A stretch of DNA of 64,000 nucleotides from Glycomyces tritici (lineage in GTDB: Bacteria; Actinomycetota; Actinomycetes; Mycobacteriales; Micromonosporaceae). The stretch's first letter is position 1. Every line of letters begins with the position of its first letter. Under the pieces are notes generated by a model. That model ran no database searches. It was given only the letters and a program-made list of their open reading frames with translations, and was not told the origin of the DNA. A program made the translations under genes and the position numbers. The stretch is taken from positions 186,001 to 250,000 of the forward strand of contig NZ_JAUEMJ010000004.1 of the NCBI RefSeq assembly GCF_030403505.1, in the 5' to 3' direction. Of the stretch, positions 19,403-27,767 are shown piece by piece.

Positions 19403-20005
19403 ATGCAAGAGGCGAAGACCGCAGCACGCAGGCAGCTGCTCGAGGCGCGGAACGCGATGCCCGGTGAGCAGCGCGGATACGCCGATCTGGCCACATGGAA
19501 GGCCTTGCGGGACTTCCTGATCGAAGTCGTGGACGAAGGCGCCGTCGTGGCCGCGTACCGGCCGTTCGGCTCGGAACCGGGCGCCGCACTGGAACCCGAA
19601 CTGCCCGAACGGCTCGCGGTGGTCTACAAAGTCCTCGAGCCGGTGCTCCTGCCGGACAAGGACCTCGCCTGGCGCGAGGTCGGAGGCCCTGGGGGGCAAG
19701 GGGAACCGGACCAGAACTCCGAAGGCGGGGACGGCCCGAACCCGGGCGGGGCGGTGCTGGAACCGGACGCGATCAAGCAGGCCGCGGCGGTCATAGTTCC
19801 CGGCCTCGCCGTCTCAGATGATGGGATGCGACTCGGTCGGGGCGGAGGTTCATACGATCGGGCGCTCGCCCGGGTCGGTCCGGACGTCCCGGTCGTGGCG
19901 CTCCTGCGCGACGGCGAGTTCGGCTACATGGTCCCGGCCAAGCCGCACGACCGGCCGGTGACGGGCGTGATCACCCCGGCGAGGGGGTTCACCTCGTTGA
20001 GATAG
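19403..20005 (+). CDS. 5-formyltetrahydrofolate cyclo-ligase
   Basis: A 200-residue enzyme that converts 5-formyl-THF to 5,10-methenyl-THF with ATP. The start AKTAARRQLLEARNAM carries the basic ATP-contact residues, followed by VVAAYRPFGSEPG, and the hallmark MRLGRGGGSYDRAL near the end. A Gly/Asn-rich low-complexity insert lies at about 110-130. ATG 19403 has GAAGGAAA upstream. It lies 152 bp before ruc, in the order known from mycobacteria (Rv0992c next to Rv0991c). Confidence 0.93.
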   Translation: MQEAKTAARRQLLEARNAMPGEQRGYADLATWKALRDFLIEVVDEGAVVAAYRPFGSEPGAALEPELPERLAVVYKVLEPVLLPDKDLAWREVGGPGGQGEPDQNSEGGDGPNPGGAVLEPDAIKQAAAVIVPGLAVSDDGMRLGRGGGSYDRALARVGPDVPVVALLRDGEFGYMVPAKPHDRPVTGVITPARGFTSLR

Positions 20006-20090
20006 GCCACATCCGGGGTCCCGGCCGGGCCGGTCACCGCCCGCACGCTCGCGAAGGGTCCTGTGACCTGTCCGGCGACCCGGGATGGGA

Positions 20091-20117
20091 TTAGCACTCT
20101 TCGGCGTTGACTGCTAA
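20091..20117 (+). promoter_or_regulatory. CIRCE operator upstream of ruc/fmdB
   Basis: TTAGCACTC-N9-GACTGCTAA: 17 of 18 consensus positions, with one mismatch in the right arm. It ends 40 bp before the GTG start of the zinc-ribbon gene. A TTGACT at 20107-20112 inside it could be the -35. HrcA control of the orthologous Rv0991c is known in M. tuberculosis. Confidence 0.9.
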
Positions 20118-20157
20118 TGTCGATCGAGATCTGTGTTGAGTGCTGGAGGTCTAGGAC

Positions 20158-20481
20158 GTGCCTGTCTACGAATACCGCTGCAAGGAGTGCGGTTACGAGT
20201 TCGACAAACACCAGTCGTTCTCCGAAGCGCGCCTCAGCGACTGCCCGAACTGCGAAGCCAAGGGTGCGCTGCGCAAGGTCTTCGGCAATGTCGGCGTCAC
20301 CTTCAAAGGCAGTGGGTTCTACCGGACCGACTCCAGGTCGACCGACTCCAGCTCCCTGAGCTCGAACGGCTCCAAGAGCGGCGCGAAGCCGAGCGAGGGC
20401 AAGTCGGAGCAGAAGTCCGAGACCAAGGCCGCCGCTTCGACCGCCAAGTCGGAGTCCAAGAGCGCCGCCAAAGCCGCCTGA
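20158..20481 (+). CDS. ruc: FmdB-family zinc-ribbon protein, likely redox-regulated chaperone Ruc
   Basis: A 107-residue protein. The N-terminal zinc ribbon is VYEYRCKECGYEFDK with C8, C11, C29 and C32; the rest (from about 55) is a disordered tail of Ser, Lys, Glu and Ala. This layout, the CIRCE box and the neighbours (fthC, galU, moeA, rimJ) match Rv0991c, which was shown to be a chaperone switched on by oxidation of its zinc-binding cysteines. GTG start with TGGAGG upstream. Function is transferred by family and context, not proven here. Confidence 0.85.
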   Translation: MPVYEYRCKECGYEFDKHQSFSEARLSDCPNCEAKGALRKVFGNVGVTFKGSGFYRTDSRSTDSSSLSSNGSKSGAKPSEGKSEQKSETKAAASTAKSESKSAAKAA

Positions 20482-20502
20482 GCGGCACACAGCTGCAACT
20501 TC

Positions 20503-20540
20503 CACCGGTGCCCGGTCGCGATCGCGACCGGGCACCGGTG
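20503..20540. terminator. Bidirectional terminator between ruc and the PBP gene
   Basis: A 38-bp perfect palindrome with 19-bp arms (CACCGGTGCCCGGTCGCGA and complement), followed by GTTTCTC on the plus strand. It lies between convergent genes: ruc ends at 20481 and the PBP at 20552. Confidence 0.88.
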
Positions 20541-20551
20541 TTTCTCGCGCG

Positions 20552-22756
20552 CTACTCGCCGTCCCCGAACCACCCGGAGTCGGACGCCTCCTCGCCCGGG
20601 GTCGCTGAGCGCCGCTCCCCCTCGACGGTCTCGGTCGTCGGCGCGGCGTCCTCTTCGGCGATGTCCGTGGTCTCCTCGAACTCGGGCTCCTCCTCGTAGG
20701 CCGGCGGGTCCGCCTCCACGTCGCTCGGCCGCACCGTTTCCCGCTCGTCCTCCTCGGCGACGTTCGCAGTCCCGTCGTCGCCGCGGTACTTGTCGGAGCG
20801 GCCGTCCATCACCTGCCACCAGATGCGCTCGGCGATCGTGCCCTCGTGCGAGCTGCCGTCGCCCTCCTTCGTCTCGTCCCCCGCCCAGACCGCGAGCGCC
20901 AGGCCCGGGGCGAACCCGGTGTGCCAGGTCGAGGAGGCGTTCACCGCGAGCCGGCCGTCGCCGGACGCGAAGCCGTTCATGTACAGGGGGACCTGGGTCT
21001 CGGCGGCCAGCGCCGGGTCGATCCCGGCGTGGACGGCGGGCGCTTCGGCCTCGTAGCGCTCGCCTTCGGGACCGTTGACGGTCTCCACGAAGTAGGGCTC
21101 GGCGACCTCGCCGTTGCTGAAGAGCGCCGCGTGCATCACGGCGGCGTCGAGAGTGGTGATCGGGTACGCGCCGATGCCGATGTCCGGATGGAAGCCCGTC
21201 GCCTCGGCCGGGTCGATCTCGGCGGCCACGCCGTGCTCGTCGAGGTCGTGCGGGTCCCACATACGGTCGATGCCGAGCGAGGCGGCGATCCGCGCGATGG
21301 CGTCGCCGCCGAGGGACTCCGCGACCTCGTAGACGGGCGTGTCGAGCTTCTCGGAGACGGCGTCGGCCAGGCTGATCTCGTGGTCCTGGGCGCCGCCGAT
21401 GTTCACCAGGTCCATCGGCTCGCCCTCGTCGTCGAGGTACGTGTCGAACTGGCGCGGCGAGGACCCGTCGAGTTCGTCGGACCAGGTGTCGAGGCCCGCG
21501 TCGACGGCGGCGGCGTAGACGAGGGTGTTGAAGGCGGTGCCGGGCCGGTGGCCGACGTCGGCGGCGAGGTCGAGGCCGGCGCCGTTCTCGCCGCCGTAGT
21601 AGGCCAGGACGCGGCCGGTGCCCGGTTCGACCGCGGTCAGCGCGGCGGCCATGTTCTCGTCGGCGGCCGTGACCTCGCGGATGCCGGTCTGCTCGACGGC
21701 CAGCTCCTGGAGTTCGGCGTCGATCGTGGTGATGATGTCGAAGCCGCCGCGCAGCACCTCGTCGGTGCCGATCCCGGCGTGGGCCAGCTCCTGGAGCACG
21801 AAGCCGTTGGTGATGAAGCCTTCCGGGCCGAGCCCTTCGGGGTCGTTCGTCGGGTCGAGCGTCTCGGGGAGGGCGGTGATGGTGTCGCGCTCGACCTGCT
21901 CGAGCCCGCCGATGACGACCATCTGGTCGAGCACGTACGCCATGCGCTCGGTCGCGGCCTCGGTGTCGCCGCCCTTGCCGTAGGGGTCGCGCGGGTCGAA
22001 CGGGCCGTCCGGGGACTTGATCTGGGCGACCAGGAGCGCGGACTGCGAGGTGGAGAGGTCGGCCGCCGAAGTGCCGAAGAACGCCTGCGCGGCGGCTTCG
22101 ACCCCGTACGCGCCTCGTCCGAAGTAAACGATGTTGAGGTAGTGGTTCAGGATCTCGTCCTTGGTGAACTGCTCCTCCATCTTCATCGCCATGGCCGCTT
22201 CGCGGGCCTTGCGGAGGTAGGAGCCGTCGCCGCGGATGTCGGCCACCAGGCCCACGTACTGCTGCGTGAGGGTGGAGGCGCCCTGCTTGTCGCCGCCCTT
22301 GACGTTGTTGACGAGGGCGCGGAGCACGCCTTTGGCGTCGACGCCGGGGTGCTTGTAGAAGTTGGCGTCCTCGGCGGCGACCACGGCGTGCTCGACGTCG
22401 TCGGCGATCTGGTCGAGGTCCACGGAGGTGCGCCGCTCGGCGGCGAGCTCGCCCATCACGGTGGTGCCGTCGCTGTAGTAGACGGTGGAGCCCTGGCTGA
22501 GGGCGTCGTCGAGCGCTTCGGGGAGGTCGACGGTGGCGTAGAAGACCGATCCGACCACGGAGACCGTGGTGGCGAGGATGAGGACCGCGAGGCCGAGCGC
22601 GGCGATCTTGCGCTTCTTGCGGCGGTGCTTCGGCTTGGCGCCCGGCGGCCGGTCCGCGGGGGCCCCGGACTCGGCTTTCGGCCGTTTCATGAAGGGCCGC
22701 AAGTTGATCGTGCGGCCGGGATCTTCGGTCTCGGTGGCGTCTCGACCTGGTTCCAT
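20552..22756 (-). CDS. Class A penicillin-binding protein with a degenerate transpeptidase domain
   Basis: A 734-residue membrane protein. A basic cytoplasmic head and one helix (about 51-73) precede a GT51 glycosyltransferase domain with the catalytic Glu in AAEDANFYKHPGVD (E129), QGASTLTQQYV and IVYFGRGAYGVEAAAQ. This domain should polymerise lipid II. The C-terminal domain keeps the transpeptidase outline but not the catalysis: the SxxK site reads T407-A-F-N410, the SxN site reads S-E-K (468-470), and the KTG(T/S) strand reads NASSTWHTG. It ends in an acidic tail. So it is probably a transglycosylase with a dead penicillin-binding domain. Its start is 73 bp after the nuoH-like stop. Confidence 0.88.
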   Translation of the reverse strand: MEPGRDATETEDPGRTINLRPFMKRPKAESGAPADRPPGAKPKHRRKKRKIAALGLAVLILATTVSVVGSVFYATVDLPEALDDALSQGSTVYYSDGTTVMGELAAERRTSVDLDQIADDVEHAVVAAEDANFYKHPGVDAKGVLRALVNNVKGGDKQGASTLTQQYVGLVADIRGDGSYLRKAREAAMAMKMEEQFTKDEILNHYLNIVYFGRGAYGVEAAAQAFFGTSAADLSTSQSALLVAQIKSPDGPFDPRDPYGKGGDTEAATERMAYVLDQMVVIGGLEQVERDTITALPETLDPTNDPEGLGPEGFITNGFVLQELAHAGIGTDEVLRGGFDIITTIDAELQELAVEQTGIREVTAADENMAAALTAVEPGTGRVLAYYGGENGAGLDLAADVGHRPGTAFNTLVYAAAVDAGLDTWSDELDGSSPRQFDTYLDDEGEPMDLVNIGGAQDHEISLADAVSEKLDTPVYEVAESLGGDAIARIAASLGIDRMWDPHDLDEHGVAAEIDPAEATGFHPDIGIGAYPITTLDAAVMHAALFSNGEVAEPYFVETVNGPEGERYEAEAPAVHAGIDPALAAETQVPLYMNGFASGDGRLAVNASSTWHTGFAPGLALAVWAGDETKEGDGSSHEGTIAERIWWQVMDGRSDKYRGDDGTANVAEEDERETVRPSDVEADPPAYEEEPEFEETTDIAEEDAAPTTETVEGERRSATPGEEASDSGWFGDGE

Positions 22757-22828
22757 GTTGAGGAATACGCGCGAAGCTCGCCAAAGGGTTGCGACGGTTT
22801 GAACTATTCCTAATGGGACGGCAGTGAC

Positions 22829-23797
22829 TCAGAGGGCCAGTGCGACGGATGTGGTCAGCACGAGCTGCGCCAGCGCGACGGGCACCAGGACCTTCCAGCA
22901 GAGGGCCTGGATCTGGTCGACGCGCAGTCGCGGCCAGGCCACGCGGAGCCAGATGACGACGGCCGCGAGCGCGCCGGTCTTGAGGAGGGTCCAGAGCCAG
23001 CCGAGCGATATGCCGTTGAAGGACGCGGGGCCGGGTCCCTGCCAGCCGCCGAGGAAGAGCACGGCGGTCAGAGCACAGATGACGACGATGCCCACGTACT
23101 CGGCGAGGAGCAGGAGCGCGAAGCGCAGCCCGGCGTACTCGGTGAGGTAGCCGAAGACGAGTTCGGAGTCGGCCACGGGCGCGTCGAACGGCGGGCGGCG
23201 GATCTCGGCCAGCCCGGCGGTGAAGAACACGAGCGCGGCGGGGGCCTGCCACAGCAGCCACCAGGGGTTCCAGGCCTCCACGATCTGGGGGAGGCTGAGG
23301 GTCCCGGCCGCGACGGCGACGGAGGCGGCGGCGAGCACGAGGGGCAGTTCGTAGGCCATGAGCTGCGCGGCGCCGCGGAGCGCGCCGATGAGCGTGTACT
23401 TGTTCGCGGAGGACCAGCCGGCCATGAGGACCGCGAGGACGCCGACGCCGACGAGCGCGACGACGATGAACAGGCCCATGTCGAGGCTCGATCCGACGAG
23501 GTCGCCGGGGCCGAGCGGGATGAAGAGGATGACCAGGAGGTAGGGCAGGAGCGCGACGGCGGGCGCGAGCTTGAAGACGGGCTTGTCGGCGTCGTCGGGG
23601 ACGAGGTCCTCTTTCTGGGCGAACTTGACGCCGTCGGCGATGAGCTGGGCCCAGCCGTGGAAGCCGCCGGCGTGCATCGGGCCGAGGCGGCCCTGCATGT
23701 GGGCCATGAGCTTGTGCTCGGTCTGGCCGACCACCAAGGGCAGCACGAGGAACGCGGCGAGCACGGCGGCGATCTTGACCGCGATCTCAAGAAGCAT
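22829..23797 (-). CDS. NuoH-like subunit of a partial complex I set
   Basis: A 322-residue membrane protein with about eight helices. It has the NuoH quinone-site features: ADGVKFAQKEDLVPDDADK in the first loop, AGWSSANKYTLIGALRGAAQ, and EIRRPPFDAPVADSELVFGY. It is shorter than the nuoH of the main operon and clearly a paralogue. Its start overlaps the end of the nuoC-like gene by 11 bp, so the four genes A-B-C-H form one operon. Confidence 0.9.
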   Translation of the reverse strand: MLLEIAVKIAAVLAAFLVLPLVVGQTEHKLMAHMQGRLGPMHAGGFHGWAQLIADGVKFAQKEDLVPDDADKPVFKLAPAVALLPYLLVILFIPLGPGDLVGSSLDMGLFIVVALVGVGVLAVLMAGWSSANKYTLIGALRGAAQLMAYELPLVLAAASVAVAAGTLSLPQIVEAWNPWWLLWQAPAALVFFTAGLAEIRRPPFDAPVADSELVFGYLTEYAGLRFALLLLAEYVGIVVICALTAVLFLGGWQGPGPASFNGISLGWLWTLLKTGALAAVVIWLRVAWPRLRVDQIQALCWKVLVPVALAQLVLTTSVALAL

Positions 23798-24506
23798 CGG
23801 GACGCCTCAGGCGGGGGTCCGGTGCGGTCGCGTCCGGCGGGTCCTGCGGGTCGGCGGCCGATCCGGTGCGGGGGTCGGGTGCGGCGGCCGGATCCGCCGC
23901 CGGTTCGATCCAGTCCTCCGGGACTCCGGGCGGGCGCTTGGGGGCGCGCTTGCGGACCGTCCCCTCTTGGCGATGCTTGGGAGCCGTGACTTGGCCCTGC
24001 CCCTCTCCCGGTTCCTTGGCTCCCGGCCAGGGCTTGACGACGCGGGAGGCGAGGATGAAGTCCTTGCGGAGCGGGTGGCCCTCGAACTCGGGGGCGAGGA
24101 GGAGCGGCTGGAGGTCGGGGTGGCCGGGGAAGTCGACGCCGAACATCTCGTGGGTCTCGCGCTCGTGCCAGTCCGCGCCGGGGTAGAGGTCGACGACGGA
24201 GCCGATGGCGCCTTCGGTGAGGAGGGCGCGCAGGAGCACGCCGCGCCGCTCGCTCACGGACCAGAGGTGGGCGATGACGCGGAAGCGGATCGGGCCGGGC
24301 GGGCCGCCCTCGGCCGCGGGCTCGGCCGGGCCCTCGTCGACGGCGGAGAGCCAGTCGAAGAAGTCGCAGCCGACCTCGTCGCGGCAGGCGCGCACGGCCG
24401 CGTGCCAGTCCTTGGGGTCGACGTCGGCGACGGCGCGCGGGCCGTCGGCGCCGAGCTCGTCGATGCCGAGGGCGGCGCGGACGCGGTCCTCCCAGAAGTC
24501 AGGCAC
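23787..24506 (-). CDS. NuoC-like 30-kDa subunit of the partial set
   Basis: A 239-residue protein with the 30-kDa subunit signature DWHERETHEMFGVDFPGHPDL followed by EFEGHPLRKDF. The N-terminal half is the usual alpha/beta domain (CDFFDWLSAVDEG). After residue 165 comes a Pro/Ala/Asp-rich tail absent from the main NuoC. GTG start at 24506. In complex I NuoC docks on NuoD, but no nuoD-like gene accompanies it here. Confidence 0.88.
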   Translation of the reverse strand: MPDFWEDRVRAALGIDELGADGPRAVADVDPKDWHAAVRACRDEVGCDFFDWLSAVDEGPAEPAAEGGPPGPIRFRVIAHLWSVSERRGVLLRALLTEGAIGSVVDLYPGADWHERETHEMFGVDFPGHPDLQPLLLAPEFEGHPLRKDFILASRVVKPWPGAKEPGEGQGQVTAPKHRQEGTVRKRAPKRPPGVPEDWIEPAADPAAAPDPRTGSAADPQDPPDATAPDPRLRRPDAS

Positions 24507-24542
24507 GGTGCCCGCCTCCCGCGGATCCGATCGGCGAGTGCG

Positions 24543-25025
24543 TCATTCGGGCCTCCTCAGGAGCGGGCGCGTGCTCGGCGTCCGGCGCAGCGGCTCGGCG
24601 GCGATCTGCTTCTGGAGCTCGCCGATGCCGTAGAGGAGCGCTTCGGGGCGCGGCGGGCAGCCGGGGATGTAGACGTCGACGGGGATGATCTGGTCGACCC
24701 CTTTGGTGACGCAGTACGAGTCCCAGTAGGGCCCGCCGGAGTTGGAGCAGGCGCCGAAGGAGATGACGTACTTCGGCTCGGGCATCTGCTCGTAGAGGCG
24801 TTTGATCGCGGGCGCCATCTTGTCCGTCACCGTGCCGGAGACGACCATGAGGTCTGCCTGGCGCGGCGAATGCGCGAACGGGATGACGCCGAGTCGCATG
24901 AAGTCGTGGCGGCTCATCGAGGCGGCGATGAACTCGATGGCGCAGCAGGCGAGCCCGAAGTTGAAGACCCACAGGGAATAGCGCCGGCCCCAGTTGAGGA
25001 CGAAGCGGATCGGCTCGCCGAGCAT
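24543..25025 (-). CDS. NuoB-like N2-cluster subunit of the partial set
   Basis: A 160-residue paralogue of NuoB. All four ligands of the N2 [4Fe-4S] cluster are present: the CC pair in GLACCAIEF, the Cys in FGACSNSGG and the one in [28 protein letters not shown] is also typical. ATG 25025 fits the family start, although the frame is open upstream. It lies 35 bp after the nuoA-like gene. Confidence 0.9.
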   Translation of the reverse strand: MLGEPIRFVLNWGRRYSLWVFNFGLACCAIEFIAASMSRHDFMRLGVIPFAHSPRQADLMVVSGTVTDKMAPAIKRLYEQMPEPKYVISFGACSNSGGPYWDSYCVTKGVDQIIPVDVYIPGCPPRPEALLYGIGELQKQIAAEPLRRTPSTRPLLRRPE

Positions 25026-25060
25026 GTTGGTTTCCGTCGGGCGGGAAGGGAACGGGAGTC

Positions 25061-25429
25061 TCACCGCCACCGCAGGACCCCTTTCCTCCAGGCGTAGGCG
25101 AGGCCGAGGGCGAGCACGCCCACGAAGACCCCCATCTCGACCGCCGCGGCCGGCCCGAAGGCCCGGAACACGGCGGCCCACGGGAACAGGAACACCGCTT
25201 CGACCGCGAAGAGCACGAACAGGAACGCGTAGACGTAGTAGCGGATCTGGACCTGCGCCCAGTCCTTCCCCACGGGGTCCACGCCGCATTCGTAGGTCTG
25301 GCCCTTCTCCTTGGAAGGCGCACTGGGCCTCAGGAGCCGGTTGGCGGTCATCGCGGCGGCGACGAACGCGAACCCGGCGAGCAGGAGCACCCCGAATACG
25401 GCGTAATCGCTCAACCGGGTCGTGTGCAT
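25061..25429 (-). CDS. NuoA-like subunit of the partial set
   Basis: A 122-residue three-helix membrane protein: [20 protein letters not shown] (the exposed Cys loop) then [20 protein letters not shown]. In NuoA proteins the second segment normally has FDxE (FDIE in the main operon copy). Here the Asp is Ala (FAVE), so this copy has lost a conserved acidic residue at the quinone/proton interface. The ATG at 25429 is six bases after TATGGT, so it is probably leaderless and first in the nuoABCH operon. Confidence 0.87.
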   Translation of the reverse strand: MHTTRLSDYAVFGVLLLAGFAFVAAAMTANRLLRPSAPSKEKGQTYECGVDPVGKDWAQVQIRYYVYAFLFVLFAVEAVFLFPWAAVFRAFGPAAAVEMGVFVGVLALGLAYAWRKGVLRWR

Positions 25430-25892
25430 AACGACACCATAGCGGCGCACAGGCCCTCGCGATACCCGTGCGCGCGGGCGAATCGGCGCGATTCGGGGCC
25501 GGCTCCGGGGAACTTCGGCGCACCGGGCGCAACCGCCCGGCACGCCCCGGCGTGTTGTTGTACGAAGAGGATTCACCCGAACGCCGCAAAGCCCTGATAT
25601 GGGTCGCGCGAACGCACAGGTAACAGGAATGGGATCACCGCACATGACCGCCGCCGGCGCACCGACGCTGCTCCGAGTCGACGTCGAGTCCGCCACGATG
25701 CTGCTCGACCGGCCCGTGGTCATCGGCGACGACTTCGACGGGTTGGCCGGTCCGGTCGTCGCTGAGAGGATTGTCGACATAACGACCCCGCCTCGCGTCT
25801 CCCCCTTCCCGAACGCGACAATGGTTGCCGCCGGGCACGAACGCGATGACCCGGAAGATTCCCTTGTCCCACCTACCTGCGCTGGAGCGGAT
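25430..25892. other. Divergent intergenic region, possible N-terminal extension of the sigma gene
   Basis: 463 bp between the nuoA-like gene and the sigma-factor start. The left end holds the leaderless nuoA promoter. From ATG 25644 the sigma frame is open and has coding-like third-position GC for about 40 codons, but this part has no domain and falls outside the family's usual start. It could be a real extension or just upstream sequence. Confidence 0.45.
25436..25441 (-). promoter_or_regulatory. Leaderless -10 box of the partial nuo operon
   Basis: TATGGT on the minus strand, then GTCGTT, then ATG at 25429. No Shine-Dalgarno. Confidence 0.6.
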
Positions 25893-26516
25893 GTGCGAAC
25901 GGAGGCGGAGTTCACCGACCTCTACGAGAAGCATTTCTCGGAGCTCGCGGCCCAGGTCTGCGCCTACCTCGGCGACGCCACCGAAGCCCAGGACCTCGTG
26001 CAAGAGGCGTTCCTGCGGGCGTGGCAGCGCTGGGACAAGGTCGGCGGGTACGAGGAGCCGGTCGCGTGGGTCCGCCGCGTCGCCTGGAACCTCGCCACGA
26101 GCCGGCACCGCCGCAACCAGGTCGCGCGCAAGTTCCTCCAGAAGTCCTCCGCGCCGGAGATGGCCCCGGCCGCGAGCCCTGACCACGTCGCGCTCGTCGC
26201 CGCGCTGAAGCAGGTCCCGGCCAAGCGCCGCCAGGCGCTCGTCATGCACTACATGGCCGACATGACGGTGAACGCGATCGCCGCGGCGACCGGTGCGAAA
26301 GAGGGCACCGTGAAGTCCTGGCTGCACCGCGGCCGCAAGGAACTCGCCGCGCTGCTCACCGACACCGCCGCCGACCCCAGGCCCGCCAAGGCGGCGAAGG
26401 CCCCCGAGGCCGACCCCGACACCATGCCGATCCGCATCAAGCGCGCCCTCCCCGGCTCGCAGCGGACGCCCCGTTCCACGACCCGCCGAGCTTCCGTGAA
26501 GGAGGACCGCTCATGA
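25893..26516 (+). CDS. ECF sigma factor, actinobacterial SigE-like group
   Basis: A 207-residue RNA polymerase sigma factor. Region 2 is FTDLYEKHFSELAAQVCAYL, GDATEAQDLVQEAFLRAWQ, and VAWVRRVAWNLATSRHRR. Region 4 is KQVPAKRRQALVMHYMADMT with the helix GTVKSWLHRGRKELAALL. I chose GTG 25893 because GGAG lies just upstream and the family starts here; ATG 25644 is possible. Its last codons overlap the next gene by ATGA, so the two are translated together and the partner probably controls it. Confidence 0.88.
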   Translation: MRTEAEFTDLYEKHFSELAAQVCAYLGDATEAQDLVQEAFLRAWQRWDKVGGYEEPVAWVRRVAWNLATSRHRRNQVARKFLQKSSAPEMAPAASPDHVALVAALKQVPAKRRQALVMHYMADMTVNAIAAATGAKEGTVKSWLHRGRKELAALLTDTAADPRPAKAAKAPEADPDTMPIRIKRALPGSQRTPRSTTRRASVKEDRS

Positions 26517-27430
26517 CCTTCGACCCCGATGACGACAAGGTCACCGCGGCCTTCGCGAGCTTGCGGGCGGACGCCGCCGCGCAGTTCCCGCCGCCGCCGG
26601 TCAACGAGCTGCTCGGCCGCGCCCCGGCCGCGAAGCGCCGCCGCCGGCTCGTGTCCCTGGCCGCGATCGCCGGCGCCTGCACCGCGGTCACCGCGGGCGG
26701 CTTCGCCGTGGCCCAGACGATCGGCCCGATCGCGTTCGGCCCCGAGCCCTCCGACAACGAGAGCGCTTCGGTCGAGGTCGCGACCTCGGACGAGACGCCG
26801 AGCTTCAGCATCGGCGACCCGGCGAGCCCGCACGCCTCCGGCGGCGAGGAGCCTGCCGAGGAGACCGAGATCCCGGCCGAGACGACCCTGGTCATCACCG
26901 ACCCCGGCGAGTACGGCGACGCCTGCGCCGACGTGTCCCTCGGCTTGAACGTCGAGGACTGGACCTTCACCGACGAGACCCCCTGGGCGATCGCGTCCGG
27001 CGCGGGCGTCGGGCCGGTGCTCGGCGACGTGGACGGCGACGGCGGCGACGACGTCGCGGCCGTGCTCGAATGCCGCCCCGAGGGCACTGACGACGTGTTC
27101 ACCGTCGGCGTGGCCGCGTTCTCCTGGAACGAGGACGGCACCTCCCTCGAGCAGCTCGGCTGGGTGTGGGAGCCGAAGGCGCTCACGTCCACCGTCGCGA
27201 TCTCCTCGATCACGGACGGTGTGGTCACCGTCGACGCCGTGAACCCGGGCCACCCCGACCAGACCGGTTCGTTCCAGTACGTGTGGAACGCCGACACCGG
27301 GTCCTTCGCGCCCGTCGAGCACGAGGCGCCCACGTCGCCGGTGCCGTCCGAGAGCTCCTCGAGCCCGGCGCCGAACGAGACGCCGACCGCCGACGAGAGC
27401 GCCGCGGCGACGGCCTCCAGCGGGTCCTGA
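26513..27430 (+). CDS. Membrane-anchored partner of the ECF sigma factor (putative anti-sigma)
   Basis: A 305-residue protein of unknown family. The cytoplasmic head is about 50 residues, followed by a basic stop-transfer segment (AKRRRRL) and one helix (about 47-68). The outside part holds an acidic linker, a folded region with a Ca2+-loop-like DVDGDGGDD, and a Ser/Pro/Ala-rich tail. The ATGA overlap with the sigma gene and the single-pass topology suggest a membrane anti-sigma factor or sensor. I see no zinc-binding HxxxCxxC motif, so this rests on context. Confidence 0.65.
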   Translation: MTFDPDDDKVTAAFASLRADAAAQFPPPPVNELLGRAPAAKRRRRLVSLAAIAGACTAVTAGGFAVAQTIGPIAFGPEPSDNESASVEVATSDETPSFSIGDPASPHASGGEEPAEETEIPAETTLVITDPGEYGDACADVSLGLNVEDWTFTDETPWAIASGAGVGPVLGDVDGDGGDDVAAVLECRPEGTDDVFTVGVAAFSWNEDGTSLEQLGWVWEPKALTSTVAISSITDGVVTVDAVNPGHPDQTGSFQYVWNADTGSFAPVEHEAPTSPVPSESSSSPAPNETPTADESAAATASSGS

Positions 27431-27767
27431 TAGGAGGCGGGCCGGGCTCGGCCGCACCGTCGGAAACACGACTCCGGCGTGTCTGCGAGCGCGGCTCGCG
27501 TCCAGAATCCGGGACGCGGCGGCGGCCCGAACATCGCTCCAGGGAAGCCGAAACAAGAGGTCCAGGTCACTGCGGACCTCCAGTCGTCTCACCATGTGAG
27601 TCAGATCGCTGAAAGTGGTGTCGCCTACATCGCGCCCGCGTCGCAGGGTTGGCATCGCGAGGTGACGCCCGCGTAGCATCGCAAGTAGCAGACTCGGCGG
27701 AGCCCCGCTCCCCGAAACCGAACGCCGCAGTCCTTGCGTGCCCCAGAACCCGCATGAGGAGAACTAG
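27431..27767. other. Intergenic region before korAB with two small inverted repeats
   Basis: No gene is seen. GAGGTCC (27557-27563) pairs with GGACCTC (27574-27580), and just after it CTCAC-CAT-GTGAG spans 27588-27600. They lie about 170-210 bp before korA and could be an operator or a weak terminator of the sigma operon. GAGGAGAACTAG directly before GTG 27768 is the korA ribosome site. Confidence 0.4.

Noticed and set aside
20319..23261. A 980-codon minus-strand frame across ruc and the PBP
   Set aside because: It is the wrong frame of the PBP gene; Arg/Gly/Pro-rich without motifs.
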